DNA from: Gilvirhabdus luticola
GTDB taxonomy: Bacteria; Bacteroidota; Bacteroidia; Flavobacteriales; Flavobacteriaceae
Assembly (NCBI RefSeq): GCF_032583975.1
Contig: NZ_JAWHTF010000005.1
Reading direction: 5' to 3' (one strand)
DNA length: 64,000 nt
Below are positions 25,770 through 35,334 of this stretch, one piece after another. Position 1 is the stretch's first letter. Each line of letters begins with the position of its first letter. The translations under genes and the position numbers were made by a program. The notes under the pieces were generated by a model. The model was not told where the DNA came from, searched no databases, and saw nothing but the letters and a program-made list of their open reading frames with translations.

Positions 25770-26531
25770 CTATTCTAACCAAGCTTTAAAATCTTTTACA
25801 CGTTCTCTAGCAACAATGACATCTTGTTCTTTATAAGACCTCAGCTTAATTTGTAGTCTGGAATTGGTATAGCTTAACATGTCTTTTATAGCATTGATGT
25901 TTACAAAGAATTTTCTGTTTATTCTAAAGAAGGTTTGAGGTTCCAGTTCGTGTTCCAACTGCTCTAAAGTATTGTCCAATAAATAGTTTCTACCTTCTGC
26001 AGTATGAAGATATGTTCCCTTATTTTCGCTATAAATACATTCTATATCATCAATATTAATGAGTTTTAAATGTTGTCCAACCTTTACTGAAAAGCGTTTT
26101 TTGTACTCACGATCTATTGGATTGACTAACAGTTTTTTTATATCGTTAAAATCTATGGTAACTGCCTTATGGTTAGGTATTCTGTCTCTGTATTTAGATA
26201 TAGCTTTTTCAAGTTCAACTTCGTCAATGGGTTTTAAAAGATAATCTATACTGTTTAATTTAAAGGCTTGCAAAGCATACTCATCATAAGCCGTTGTAAA
26301 TATGACTGCAGACTTTATATCAATAGCATCAAAGATTTCAAAAGAAAGACCATCACTTAACTGAATATCAAGAAAAATAAGATCGGGATGTTGGTTATTT
26401 TGAAACCATGTAATAGCTTCCTCAACAGAATGGAGCATGGTTTCAGCTTCTACATTTAAAGCAGATAGCATACGTTGCAAACGTCTTGCCGATGGTTTCT
26501 CATCTTCAATAAGAATTACGTTTATTCCCAT
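25770..26531 (-). CDS. LytTR-family response regulator
   Basis: A 253-residue two-component regulator: receiver domain (1-120) with acidic pocket EDEK, phospho-acceptor aspartate in LIFLDIQLSDG, and lysine in DYLLKPIDE; then a LytTR DNA-binding domain (IECIYSENKGTYLHT, FFRINRKFFVNINAI). Its start overlaps the upstream 2TM gene by 10 nt, placing it last in the operon with the sensor kinase. Confidence 0.93.
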   Translation of the reverse strand: MGINVILIEDEKPSARRLQRMLSALNVEAETMLHSVEEAITWFQNNQHPDLIFLDIQLSDGLSFEIFDAIDIKSAVIFTTAYDEYALQAFKLNSIDYLLKPIDEVELEKAISKYRDRIPNHKAVTIDFNDIKKLLVNPIDREYKKRFSVKVGQHLKLINIDDIECIYSENKGTYLHTAEGRNYLLDNTLEQLEHELEPQTFFRINRKFFVNINAIKDMLSYTNSRLQIKLRSYKEQDVIVARERVKDFKAWLE

Positions 26532-26869
26532 TGCTTTTTATCTTTTTCTATAAATTTTTGAATCTGGCGGTCTTCCCAACTTTTAGAGAACACAATATTT
26601 TTGCCGAACACAGTTATGGCATGAATTCCTATACCTATTCCCCAAAAAACTACCGTGGAATATGCATTAAAATGCCCTATATTGAAGTAAGTTGAATTTA
26701 TAATAAGACTACTCACAATTATAAATATGTTTACAGCCAAATACCAGAATAAATGCCAGTAGAATCCTTTGAGTTCTTTTAATCTTTTTTCGGCTCTAAA
26801 ATATACTTCTTCTCTTTTAAATTCCTTTTGAGAATAGCTATCTTGATTATTTTTATTAACTCTTTCCAT
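26522..26869 (-). CDS. 2TM-domain protein (copy 2)
   Basis: A 115-residue protein from ATG at 26869; an earlier ATG at 26980 would overlap the upstream gene by about 100 nt and is unlikely. The domain has an amphipathic lead (RAEKRLKELKGFYWHLFWYL), two membrane helices and a tail with FGKNIVFSKSWEDRQIQKFI. The 2TM domain (PF13239) is common near histidine kinases in Flavobacteriia; its role is unknown. It is a paralogue of the next gene upstream and of the kinase C-terminus. Confidence 0.85.
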   Translation of the reverse strand: MERVNKNNQDSYSQKEFKREEVYFRAEKRLKELKGFYWHLFWYLAVNIFIIVSSLIINSTYFNIGHFNAYSTVVFWGIGIGIHAITVFGKNIVFSKSWEDRQIQKFIEKDKKQWE

Positions 26870-26876
26870 AACAATC

Positions 26877-27224
26877 TTATTTACGGTTTTGGTTTTCTTC
26901 ATTACGCATAAACTCTTCCATTTTGCGTCTTTCCCAATCTCTTCCAAAAAATACATTTTTACCAAAAACTCCAAATGCATGAAATCCCAATCCTATACCC
27001 CAAAAAAATGCTGTGGCAAAGGTACCAAAATTCCAAATATTACCATTAGAGTTTATTGCTATAACAACAATGATAAATATGTTTACCGCTATATAAGAAA
27101 ACAAATGCCAATAAAATCCTTTTAATTCATTAACACGCTTTTGAGCTCTCATATAAGCGTCTTCTCTTCTAAAATTGTATTTAGAGCTATTATCTTTTCT
27201 TGGTTCTAGTTTGTAAGGTTCCAT
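26877..27224 (-). CDS. 2TM-domain protein (copy 1)
   Basis: A 115-residue protein from ATG at 27224 (an ATG at 27245 overlaps the kinase stop). RAQKRVNELKGFYWHLFSYI leads into two membrane helices, then HAFGVFGKNVFFGRDWERRK and an acidic-basic tail. It has the same length and layout as copy 2, 7 nt downstream. Possible role: a membrane partner or modulator of the LytS-type kinase; this is inference. Confidence 0.85.
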   Translation of the reverse strand: MEPYKLEPRKDNSSKYNFRREDAYMRAQKRVNELKGFYWHLFSYIAVNIFIIVVIAINSNGNIWNFGTFATAFFWGIGLGFHAFGVFGKNVFFGRDWERRKMEEFMRNEENQNRK

Positions 27225-27235
27225 GATCTTAAAAT

Positions 27236-28579
27236 TTAATGCCATTTATTGTTTTCTTCTTCTCGCATGAATTCTTCCATTTTGCGTTTTTCCCAACCAT
27301 GTCCTAATATACTATTTCCAGAAAACACCTTAAAAGCTTGAATGGCTAAACCAATTCCCCAGCCAAACATAGGGAACCAAAACCATTGAAAGCCCCAATA
27401 TGTTCTGTAATTGATAAATATTAAAAATGGTATGACAAGTACATAAGAAATAATGCTGTAATAAAAACCTTTAAGTTCTTCAACATGCTTTCGTGCTCGT
27501 ACATAACTATCGTCTAAACTTGATGATGATTCTGTTGTTCTCAAAATATGTGATTGTTTGGTAAGCATTGGTAATGCTACTGCAAAACTTTTTGCTTGTT
27601 GATTGATTCTTACTTTTCTTGTTGTTAACAAATCATAGCGTTGCATGATGTTGCTTAATCCTACTCCACTACTCTTTTTTATTATCTGTTTGGCTTGTAA
27701 ATTATTTTCTACTACCAAATTATTCTGCTCTTCATATATTTTAATATGAAGTGGCTTTGTTGTTGTTACCATATTATGCTTTACAGCATTTTCTAGCAAC
27801 AATTGTAATGACAATGGCACTACTTTGCTTTCTGGATTTGAAGCTCTGTCTGGAAGCTCAAAAATAATGCTGTCTTCAAATCTCATTTTTAAGAGCGACA
27901 TATAAGTTCTTGCAAAGTCTAACTCTTCGTCTACAGAAACTAATTCTTTGTTTTTTTGCTCTAGTACATAACGATATACTTTCGATAAGGCAGTGGTAAA
28001 CTTTTGAGCGTTTTCTGGATTCTCGTCTATTAAACTAGTTAATACATTTAAACTATTGAACAAAAAATGAGGATCTAACTGATTCTTTAATGCATCAAAT
28101 TTTGCACTTGCTGTGCCTGCAATAACTTGCTGTTCTTTTATCCGGTTTTGCTGATACTTGTTATAGAAATATATAAAATGGAAAATAACAACAATGGTGA
28201 TCGTAATCCAGATTCCAAATTGATAGCTCCTTAAAGTTTCATTTGTAATAAAAGTTTTAAATGTAATACCATAATAAAACATTGAAATACCAGCTCTTAA
28301 AACAAATAAGCCAATTAAAGTAATTACAATTGAACCTAAAATCCCTAAAAAAATACGCTTTAAAGTGTCTCCTTTTTTCCATTGACGTCGTTCCATGTAA
28401 TCGAAAAAATACATGTTTGAATATCCTAGAACAAAAGAGTATAGCTGATAGAATATAAAATCAATTAAAAATTCATTAGCGTTCTCAAAATTAAATCCAT
28501 TTGAAAGTGCACTGCCTATACCAAAGACCATACATCCAATAACAAATGTGATTATGATATTTTTAATAGATTTACTCAT
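27236..28579 (-). CDS. LytS-type sensor histidine kinase with C-terminal 2TM domain
   Basis: A 447-residue kinase. Residues 1-140 hold four membrane helices; then a His-kinase domain with DPHFLFNSLNVLTSLI (phospho-acceptor histidine near residue 173), and an ATPase part with LLLENAVKHN and GVGLSNIMQRYDLL. From about residue 345 a 2TM domain is fused (RARKHVEELKGFYYSIISYV...HGWEKRKMEEFMREE), matching the two stand-alone genes downstream. Signal unknown. It pairs with the LytTR regulator two genes later. Confidence 0.92.
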   Translation of the reverse strand: MSKSIKNIIITFVIGCMVFGIGSALSNGFNFENANEFLIDFIFYQLYSFVLGYSNMYFFDYMERRQWKKGDTLKRIFLGILGSIVITLIGLFVLRAGISMFYYGITFKTFITNETLRSYQFGIWITITIVVIFHFIYFYNKYQQNRIKEQQVIAGTASAKFDALKNQLDPHFLFNSLNVLTSLIDENPENAQKFTTALSKVYRYVLEQKNKELVSVDEELDFARTYMSLLKMRFEDSIIFELPDRASNPESKVVPLSLQLLLENAVKHNMVTTTKPLHIKIYEEQNNLVVENNLQAKQIIKKSSGVGLSNIMQRYDLLTTRKVRINQQAKSFAVALPMLTKQSHILRTTESSSSLDDSYVRARKHVEELKGFYYSIISYVLVIPFLIFINYRTYWGFQWFWFPMFGWGIGLAIQAFKVFSGNSILGHGWEKRKMEEFMREEENNKWH

Positions 28580-28594
28580 TTATTTAACCTAAAA

Positions 28595-29221
28595 TTACTC
28601 TTTACAAGTTTCTGCAAAAACTTGCTCCGCTCTTTCTTTTCCCCAATTTGGGTGAAAAGATGTTTCTGGTTTAAAGTTAGCAAAAAGTTCTATTGAGCGT
28701 TCAATATCTTTGCAAAACGGTTTAATGTCCTGGCCAAAATAACGTGCACTGCCCATTCCCCATTCTGCCTTACCAAATACAACTCTTGGGTTTGTTGGAT
28801 CTATTTGTTCTGCTCTAGCGTAAGTAGATGCTACCTTACCTGCTAATGTCGGTCCATAAGTTGCGCCATCATAAGCTACCCAAGCTGTATCTAACAAAGC
28901 CTGAAGCACTAATATCTCCGAATTATTCTTTGAAATTGCTGTAGCGTCATTGATTAGATCTTGCGCTTTATTAAGATTTGCCGTAATGGTCTCTTCATTG
29001 GTTTCTCCAAAGCTTTTTAGAATATTAATTTGTGCTGCATAATACGATGGTAACCAGTTGTCTGGTTCTGCCGCTGCTATACGCTCAAATAAATTTGAAG
29101 CTTCAACAATTTTGTTGCTTCCCCAAAGTTCAAAGGCTTTCTGCATACCTTGTTCATAATTGCCCTGTGCATTTACTAAACTTGTTGCAAATAATACTAA
29201 AATGATAATTAATTTCTGCAT
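28595..29221 (-). CDS. Periplasmic TPR-like protein
   Basis: A 208-residue protein with a signal peptide ending at LVNAQG and helical repeats like TPRs (EQGMQKAFELWGSNKIVEAS, DNWLPSYYAAQINI). First gene of the operon with the LytS/LytTR system, 15 nt before the kinase. TPR proteins make protein contacts; whether it feeds the kinase is unknown. Confidence 0.8.
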   Translation of the reverse strand: MQKLIIILVLFATSLVNAQGNYEQGMQKAFELWGSNKIVEASNLFERIAAAEPDNWLPSYYAAQINILKSFGETNEETITANLNKAQDLINDATAISKNNSEILVLQALLDTAWVAYDGATYGPTLAGKVASTYARAEQIDPTNPRVVFGKAEWGMGSARYFGQDIKPFCKDIERSIELFANFKPETSFHPNWGKERAEQVFAETCKE

Positions 29222-29403
29222 GATAATGTATATTTTAAATTATAGTACAAATATCAAACGAAAGAGCATTAATTCTAAATCTGTGTTACCGAATTGTAAT
29301 TTTACATGGATGAAATGTTAGTATATGATATTTTGAGAATAAAAATAACCATCATACTTCATTATATAATGGTTACTTAAATCTTAAAACAGTAGTGAAT
29401 TAT

Positions 29404-30129
29404 TCAATTTTCCACATATCTAAAATTAATTGGTAAACTAAACGGAACTTTAACAGGCTTGCCACGTTGTTTTCCAGGTGTCATTTTAGGAAGTGAACTT
29501 ACAATACGATTGGCCTCTTTTTCCAAAATTTTATGAGGACCTCTGGTTCTTATATTACCTACATTGCCGTTAGCATCAATAACAAATACTACAAATACTT
29601 TACCATGAATACCTAATTGAAGTGCATCATCAGGGTATTTGAAATTATCAACCACATGCTTTAATACCTTTTCTTCAAAGCATTTTTTATACTCTTGGTT
29701 GTTTTTGCCAACACATCCAGGGAAAATAGGAACAGTCTCCACAACAGCAAAGGGAACTTCAATATCTTCTTCTACTTCTTCTATAGCCACATCTTCAATT
29801 CTTACCTCCATATCAATTTCTTCAGACTGGTTGGTTTCGGTACTCTCAATAACGGTTTCTTCAACTTCTTCTACATTTTCCACAACGTTTATAATCTCTG
29901 GTGCTGCAGCTGGTGGCGGAGGTGGAGGTGGTGTTTCCATATTAGTTATGGGGATATCTTCCTCTAAAACTTCCTCTACTTGAACAATATCTAAACTGAT
30001 GTCATTTTTTTCATAAGTCTTATAATTCAAACCATACCAACTAAAAAACAACATAACGTTTAATCCGATAGCGAAATAAAGACTGCTATTCTTGCCAACC
30101 TCTAATTCTGGGTTCTTTTTAACTTGCAT
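29404..30129 (-). CDS. TonB-family energy transducer
   Basis: A 241-residue protein: N-terminal membrane helix (SLYFAIGLNVMLFFSWYGL), periplasmic acidic linker with a PPPPPPPAAAP proline run, a cysteine pair (FPGCVGKNNQEYKKCF), and a TonB C-terminal domain (DDALQLGIHGKVFVVFVIDA ... PFSLPINFRYVEN). It passes proton-motive force to TonB-dependent receptors such as the two in this window. ExbBD are not in the window. Confidence 0.9.
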   Translation of the reverse strand: MQVKKNPELEVGKNSSLYFAIGLNVMLFFSWYGLNYKTYEKNDISLDIVQVEEVLEEDIPITNMETPPPPPPPAAAPEIINVVENVEEVEETVIESTETNQSEEIDMEVRIEDVAIEEVEEDIEVPFAVVETVPIFPGCVGKNNQEYKKCFEEKVLKHVVDNFKYPDDALQLGIHGKVFVVFVIDANGNVGNIRTRGPHKILEKEANRIVSSLPKMTPGKQRGKPVKVPFSLPINFRYVEN

Positions 30130-30318
30130 GATACATTAGTTTTGTATTATGAAATTATCAAGAATTCAAACCAATTACTATGATATTTATCAGTTGAAAA
30201 AGTCTATTGAATATTATATTCTATTCTATTTGTTTTTGTAAAAAAATAGCCGAACTTCGTTTAGCAGATCATTGTAAGCAACCTTGGAATGACTAATTTC
30301 AATTTAAAACATAGAATT

Positions 30319-31266
30319 ATGAAAACTAATCTTATCTCCGTAATTATAATAGGAATGATACTTTTCACTACACATTCTTGCAAGAACGAAAGTAAAGTAA
30401 AACCTGAAAAAGTGGTGGAAGTAGAACCTCCAAAATTGAAAAGCATGGAAGTTAATGACTATATCATAAATTATCTTGATATTGGCAAAGGCGAACCTGT
30501 AGTTTTTGTTCATGGTGGTGTAGGTGACTATCGCACATGGGAAGCACAAACGGAAGTTTTTTCAAAAGATTATAGGGTAATTGCCATAAGCAGACGTTAT
30601 GCGTACCCAAACAAACAGGAAGCCACTGAAACCAACGATTATTCTGTAACTCAACATTCAAAGGACCTTAGTCATTTCTTAAAAACACTTGATTTAGGAC
30701 CTGTACATCTCGTTGGGCATTCTTATGGAGCATATACTTCTTTAATGACAACATTAGAAAGTCCAGAATTAATAAAAAGCCTTACACTTGGCGAACCACC
30801 AGTAATGTCTTTCTTACAATATACTTCTGATGGTGAAAAAATAGGAAATGATTTCGCTATGAATGTATTAATTCCTTCAGTTCAAGCCTTTAATAGCAAT
30901 AATGATGAAAGAGCAGTTGAACTATTTATTGGAGGTGTTTTAACCGATAGTCTCTATTTTTCTAAAGCATCTGACAAGGAAAAGAACTTAATGATGGATA
31001 ATGCCTTCGGACTTAAAGGTGTTGTTTTAACCGAAAATCCATTTCCACCATTGGGATGCGAAGACTTAAAAAAATTAAGAACACCTACATTACTTATAAA
31101 AGGAGATAGATCTCCAAAAGTTCTAACCGCAATTACTGATGAGTTAGCAAAATGTATTGATAAAAATGAATTGAAAATACTATCTAATTCTTCACATGGT
31201 TTAGAATATCAAAATCCTGAAGAGTTTAATAGAATTGTTCTTGAATTTATAATAACCAATAAATAA
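30319..31266 (+). CDS. Alpha/beta-fold hydrolase, lipoprotein
   Basis: Start chosen at ATG 30319, giving signal MKTNLISVIIIGMILFTTHSC with a lipobox cysteine; the earlier ATG at 30289 puts extra polar residues before the signal. 315 residues. Hydrolase motifs: VFVHGGVGDYRTW, nucleophile serine in LVGHSYGAYTSL, acid in LIKGDRSPK, histidine in NSSHGLEYQ. Substrate unknown. Stands alone, with sequence debris downstream. Confidence 0.85.
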   Translation: MKTNLISVIIIGMILFTTHSCKNESKVKPEKVVEVEPPKLKSMEVNDYIINYLDIGKGEPVVFVHGGVGDYRTWEAQTEVFSKDYRVIAISRRYAYPNKQEATETNDYSVTQHSKDLSHFLKTLDLGPVHLVGHSYGAYTSLMTTLESPELIKSLTLGEPPVMSFLQYTSDGEKIGNDFAMNVLIPSVQAFNSNNDERAVELFIGGVLTDSLYFSKASDKEKNLMMDNAFGLKGVVLTENPFPPLGCEDLKKLRTPTLLIKGDRSPKVLTAITDELAKCIDKNELKILSNSSHGLEYQNPEEFNRIVLEFIITNK

Positions 31267-31765
31267 TTGGAATTTAAAAGGCAGCTTACAACACTATGTA
31301 TAGCTCATTGTACCTGAATTCCTAACCGGAATTCTTTGCAATTTGCTATCTTTACGTTACGGCGGAAAATCATAGCTGATTTGACGCAACGACTCATACA
31401 CATCAACCTTAAATGAAATCCCTACAAATTATCCAACTGGTTGCTTTTATTATCTTCACTAATGGTCCAGAAAAAGCCCACAAAAAATGCTATAACAATT
31501 AAAACTTTTTCTGGTAAGAAGTTTAGTTAGCTTTAAATAAAAAAGTATTCATTAATACCATTATTAATTGGAACTGATAAATATCATTGCCAAAAAAAAT
31601 TTATATCCATAACTTTTTCGATGTAATTAATCGAACGGTTTAATTTATAAAACATTTCTTGATTTATAAGATAGAAGAATTAAATAGCTAAATACTTTCT
31701 TCCTTAAGAACAAAATAATCTAATAAATCTTAAAGGTATTCATTAACTATTTAAAAATATTCATC
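31267..31765. other. 498-nt gap with inverted repeat and duplicated receptor end
   Basis: No credible gene. It holds a perfect 7-bp inverted repeat GAATTCC/GGAATTC (31316-31322, 31328-31334, loop 5), a stretch with higher G+C than its surroundings (31350-31400), and at 31422-31487 a copy of the end of the downstream TonB-dependent receptor. The remaining 31490-31765 is plain AT-rich leader. The region looks like the scar of an old insertion or deletion. Confidence 0.6.
31422..31487 (-). repeat. 66-bp copy of the TonB-receptor 3' end
   Basis: Matches 33062-33127 at 65 of 66 bases (31479 C against 33119 G). On the minus strand it reads FFVGFFWTISEDNKSNQLDN and a stop, the last residues of the receptor. 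The similarity ends sharply after the stop codon on one side and within the coding region on the other, so it is a fragment, not a gene. Confidence 0.9.
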
Positions 31766-32914
31766 ATGAAAAAAAAATTAATTCTTATAGTATTATTGAC
31801 AACAATTATGTCATTTTGCGGTTGCGAACATGACATTATTGAAACAAACACTCAAGAGAGTGAACAGTTAATTCAGCAAAAATCATCAATCATTCATAAG
31901 AGTAAACTTCAAAATAAAGAGTTTACCAGTGAGTCTCTGATGTACAATGTAATTGGAAATGATCCAATTAGAAAAATGCAAGTTTATACCCCACCAGGAT
32001 ATGATCATAAAAGAGCCGAGGGATATCCAGTCGTTTATTTACTACACGGTGAACCCTTTAGTGAAAAAGCATTTATTGATAGAAGGGCTTGGGACGAGTT
32101 TGCTGCATCTCAAAATATTTTAAGCCCAGAACGAGACGATCCCCCAGAAGGATTTAGACTTTGGGCAGATAATTTAATTGAAACTGGGAAAATGGAACCT
32201 ATGATTATAGTTATGCCCAATGCAATATCTTACCCTTATGGTTTTAGTATGTATTCAAATTCTATTCTAAATGGTAATTTTGAAGACTATATAGTAAATG
32301 ATTTAGTAAATTTTATGGATAAAAGATACAATACTATTGCCAGTAATAATGGGCGTGCTGTTATTGGTTATTCCCAAGGAGGTTATGCCGCTTTTAAATT
32401 TGGATTGAAACATCCTGATATATTTGGTGCTGTGGCCAGTCATAGTGGATTATTATTGGTAGATGCTGTGCTTTCTATGGGAGAAGTTATTATAGCAGAA
32501 AACCCTAATGGATTCATTGGTCCTGACCCCGATAAATTCTTAACAAGTGCAGGATATGCCTTTAGTGCAGCTTGGTCTCCCAACCTTAATAATCCTCCTT
32601 TTTATGTTGACCTACCATTTGAATATCCATCTCCAATTCCAATTCCTGAAGTAAGTGAAAGATGGTACCAAAATGATGTGTTTACTCTACTTGATACACA
32701 TTTTAATGAATTTAAATCATTAAAAGGTATTTATTTTGATGTTGGTATTTATGACGAGCTTGGTATGAATTTAGCTTATCCATATCTCATACAGAAAATG
32801 GATGCTTATAGTATAGACTATACATATGAAACTTTTGAAGGTGGTCATTTCAATAAAACGTTTTCTAGATTGGCAGTTTCTCTGCAATTCTGTTCAGACG
32901 CCTTGAGTAAGTAA
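31766..32914 (+). CDS. Esterase-family lipoprotein (esterase D / ferric-enterobactin esterase-like)
   Basis: A 382-residue lipoprotein (signal with FCGC lipobox) of the putative esterase family. KMQVYTPPGYDHKRAEGYPV leads to YLLHGEP; the nucleophile serine is in AVIGYSQGGYAAF (about residue 207), with acid in FDVGIYDELG and histidine in FEGGHFNKTF. Likely cleaves an ester of a carbohydrate or siderophore at the cell surface. Followed by a strong hairpin. Confidence 0.85.
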   Translation: MKKKLILIVLLTTIMSFCGCEHDIIETNTQESEQLIQQKSSIIHKSKLQNKEFTSESLMYNVIGNDPIRKMQVYTPPGYDHKRAEGYPVVYLLHGEPFSEKAFIDRRAWDEFAASQNILSPERDDPPEGFRLWADNLIETGKMEPMIIVMPNAISYPYGFSMYSNSILNGNFEDYIVNDLVNFMDKRYNTIASNNGRAVIGYSQGGYAAFKFGLKHPDIFGAVASHSGLLLVDAVLSMGEVIIAENPNGFIGPDPDKFLTSAGYAFSAAWSPNLNNPPFYVDLPFEYPSPIPIPEVSERWYQNDVFTLLDTHFNEFKSLKGIYFDVGIYDELGMNLAYPYLIQKMDAYSIDYTYETFEGGHFNKTFSRLAVSLQFCSDALSK

Positions 32915-32929
32915 AATAAATTAAAAACA

Positions 32930-32968
32930 CCCTCATTCCTGTCTTGAAGGGAAAGTCAAGAATGAGGG
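32930..32968 (+). terminator. Hairpin after the esterase gene
   Basis: Outer stem CCCTCATT at 32930-32937 pairs with AATGAGGG at 32961-32968; an inner stem CTTGA/TCAAG adds to it across a one-sided bulge. It lies 15 nt after the stop. The U-tract is poor, so Rho-independent function is likely but not certain. Confidence 0.55.
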
Positions 32969-33061
32969 ATCTCCAATTCAGTAATAGTATTGTCAAAAAA
33001 GAAAAAATTGAAGATTAACATGTGCTACTTTTTCTAAATCTATGATATCATTTGAACCATT

Positions 33062-35216
33062 CTACAAATTATCCAACTGGTTGCTTTTATTATCTTCACT
33101 AATGGTCCAGAAAAAGCCGACAAAAAAGAACTGGTCAGCCGCTGGTTTTAAAGCTCGCCTTGCATAATTGTTGTTCATATCTGGCATATCGGCATATTGA
33201 TATCCATTTATATTTTTAAACCCAAGTGCATTATTTATTGAGAAGTACAGGATTTTTTGTTGTGTAATTAAGTATGCCCAGTTTAAACTTATACTGTTAT
33301 AAGGTCTAGTTTTTTCGTTTAAAAATCCTTGCATATTAGGGTTGGTATATGGTCTTCCTGAAGCATAGGTGTAGCTTATACCTACCTGGCTCCGCCAATC
33401 GTTTATCCAGTATTTTCCAACCACTGAAAGGTTATGCTTGTTTGCGAAATCAGGCTGTGCAGCCATTGGGTAATTTGCGTAATTACGCTCTGTATCCAGA
33501 AAAGAATAACTTACCCAATAGTCAATATTCTTAATACTTTTACTATCTCTCCAAAACAGATCAAGTCCTCTTGCATATCCATATCCAGAATTGTTATAAT
33601 TACTATCAAAACTTACAAATTCTGTGTCGTATTTTACCAAATTATCGTAATCTTTGTAATAGGTTTCTGCTCTAAAAATCTGTCCATCTCTGTTCAACTG
33701 ATAGTTTAAAATGTAATGTGATGTCTTTTGAGGTGACAAATTGTTTTCAAATTTTAATATATTACTATTAGGGTTTTGGTAAAAAGTCGCCATAAGCTAA
33801 AGATAGTTGACTATTTGAAGATATTTTATATGCCATAGATAATCTAGGTGAAATGGTAAAATCTTTAAAAATCTGACTGTATTCGGCTCTTAAACCTGCT
33901 TTAAAAGCCAGTTTTGTTGATAAGAAAATATCTGCTTCGGTAAAAGCTGCGCTTATATTGTTATTATAACCATAGCTTACTTTGTCTATTGTCAAATCTT
34001 GATAAGTTTCATCAAAATCTGTGAAAAAATATTCTGCTCCAAAATTAAGTTTAAACCTGTTACTAAAGCGACGACCAAATTTAAGTTTTGTATGAAAGGA
34101 ATCTTCAGAATTATCAATTTCGCTATCTATAACAGTTACGTCATCTTTTGCATGTGTATAACTTAAACCTCCAAAAACAGACCAAACGTCATTAAGCATA
34201 CCTTTATAAGAAGTGTTTAAATACAAATTGCTATTTTTTGTATTGAAGCGAATACCTTCATCATAATTAATATCTTCCTGAATTAAGTCGAAATTTGTAG
34301 CATCAAAAGCTGTATAAAGTTTGAATAACCCGTTTTCAGCCTTTTGACGAAAAACAGCTTCTCCTGAAAATGCTTCATAAGGTTCTTTCCAATCGTTTCT
34401 ATCTGGAAAAAGGTCTAAATAAGGTGCAAGGTTAATATATGATGCATTTACACTTACAGAACTTTTGTCCCATTTCTGTGTGTTACCTAGCGTTGCACCA
34501 ACAGTCATAATGCCAACATCTGTTTTTTTCTGATCTGGCTCTTCAATGGTATTCAATAAGAGTACGCTAGATAAAGCTTGACCATACTCTGCCGAATAAC
34601 CACCTGTTGAGAACGTAATCCCATCAAATAAGAACGGAGAATACCTTCCACGTGTTGGTGCATTATTGGTTGTTGGTGTGTACGGCGTAAAAACTCTAAT
34701 ACCATCTATGAATATTTGCGTTTCTTCTGCTTCACCACCACGTACAAAAAGTCGACCATCTTCGGCAACTGTTGATGTTCCTGGTAGTGTTTGTAAAGCA
34801 CCGACAAAATCTCCTAAAGCACTTGCTGTAGTAACTACATCCAAAGGTTTAAGAGCATTTACTTTACTATTGTCTCCAGCCGAAAAAGTTCCAGCAGACA
34901 AAATAACAGCATTCAATGTATTCACATCTTCTCTTAATTTAACTTCTAAATTCTGCATATAAGAGATATCTCCTGTCATTGAAAACGTTTCAAAAGAGAC
35001 ATAAGAGACGATTAGAGTTTGGGATCTAGTTTCAGACGTTTTAAATAAAAAAATACCTTTTTCGTCTGTAGTACTTCCATCGTAAGTTCCTTTTAAATAA
35101 ACGTTAGCACCAACTATTACATTTCCTTTTGTATCCGTGACCGTGCCACTAATAGTACTTTGAGCGGTCAAGTTAAAAGAGAGTAAAATAATTAAGATTG
35201 GTAAAAATGATTTCAT
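33062..35216 (-). pseudogene. TonB-dependent receptor, frameshifted
   Basis: The N-terminal part (from ATG 35216) has a signal ending NLTAQS, a carboxypeptidase-like domain (SGTVTDTKGNVIVGANVYLK), plug domain (TSTVAEDGRLFVRGGEAEET) and barrel strands up to SLAYGDF, then a stop at 33768. The C-terminal part continues in another frame from 33793 as FYQNPNSNIL to the last strand FFVGFFWTI. An A run of five (33781-33785) should be four to keep YGDFYQNPN in frame. The intact protein would have about 717 residues. Its role is uptake of an unknown ligand through TonB. Real mutation or base error. Confidence 0.88.
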
Positions 35217-35334
35217 TTGATTGATTATAATGTTCGTTCTTTGTTTTGATAGTACAAAGTTGCAACGAACAAATAATTGTAGAAACTTATAATTACTGAA
35301 TTGTAAAATTTTGATGATGAATTGAATATATTTG

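Noticed and set aside
26522..26980. Longer 152-residue form of 2TM protein 2
   Set aside because: Would overlap the upstream gene by about 100 nt; the ATG at 26869 gives a protein of the same length as its paralogue.
29695..29983. Open frames on the plus strand over the TonB gene
   Set aside because: They are made by the low-complexity proline/glutamate linker read backwards; no start region or motif supports them.
31267..31421. Possible integron attC site
   Set aside because: Some parts read like cassette ends, but the outer arms do not pair and the consensus core is missing.
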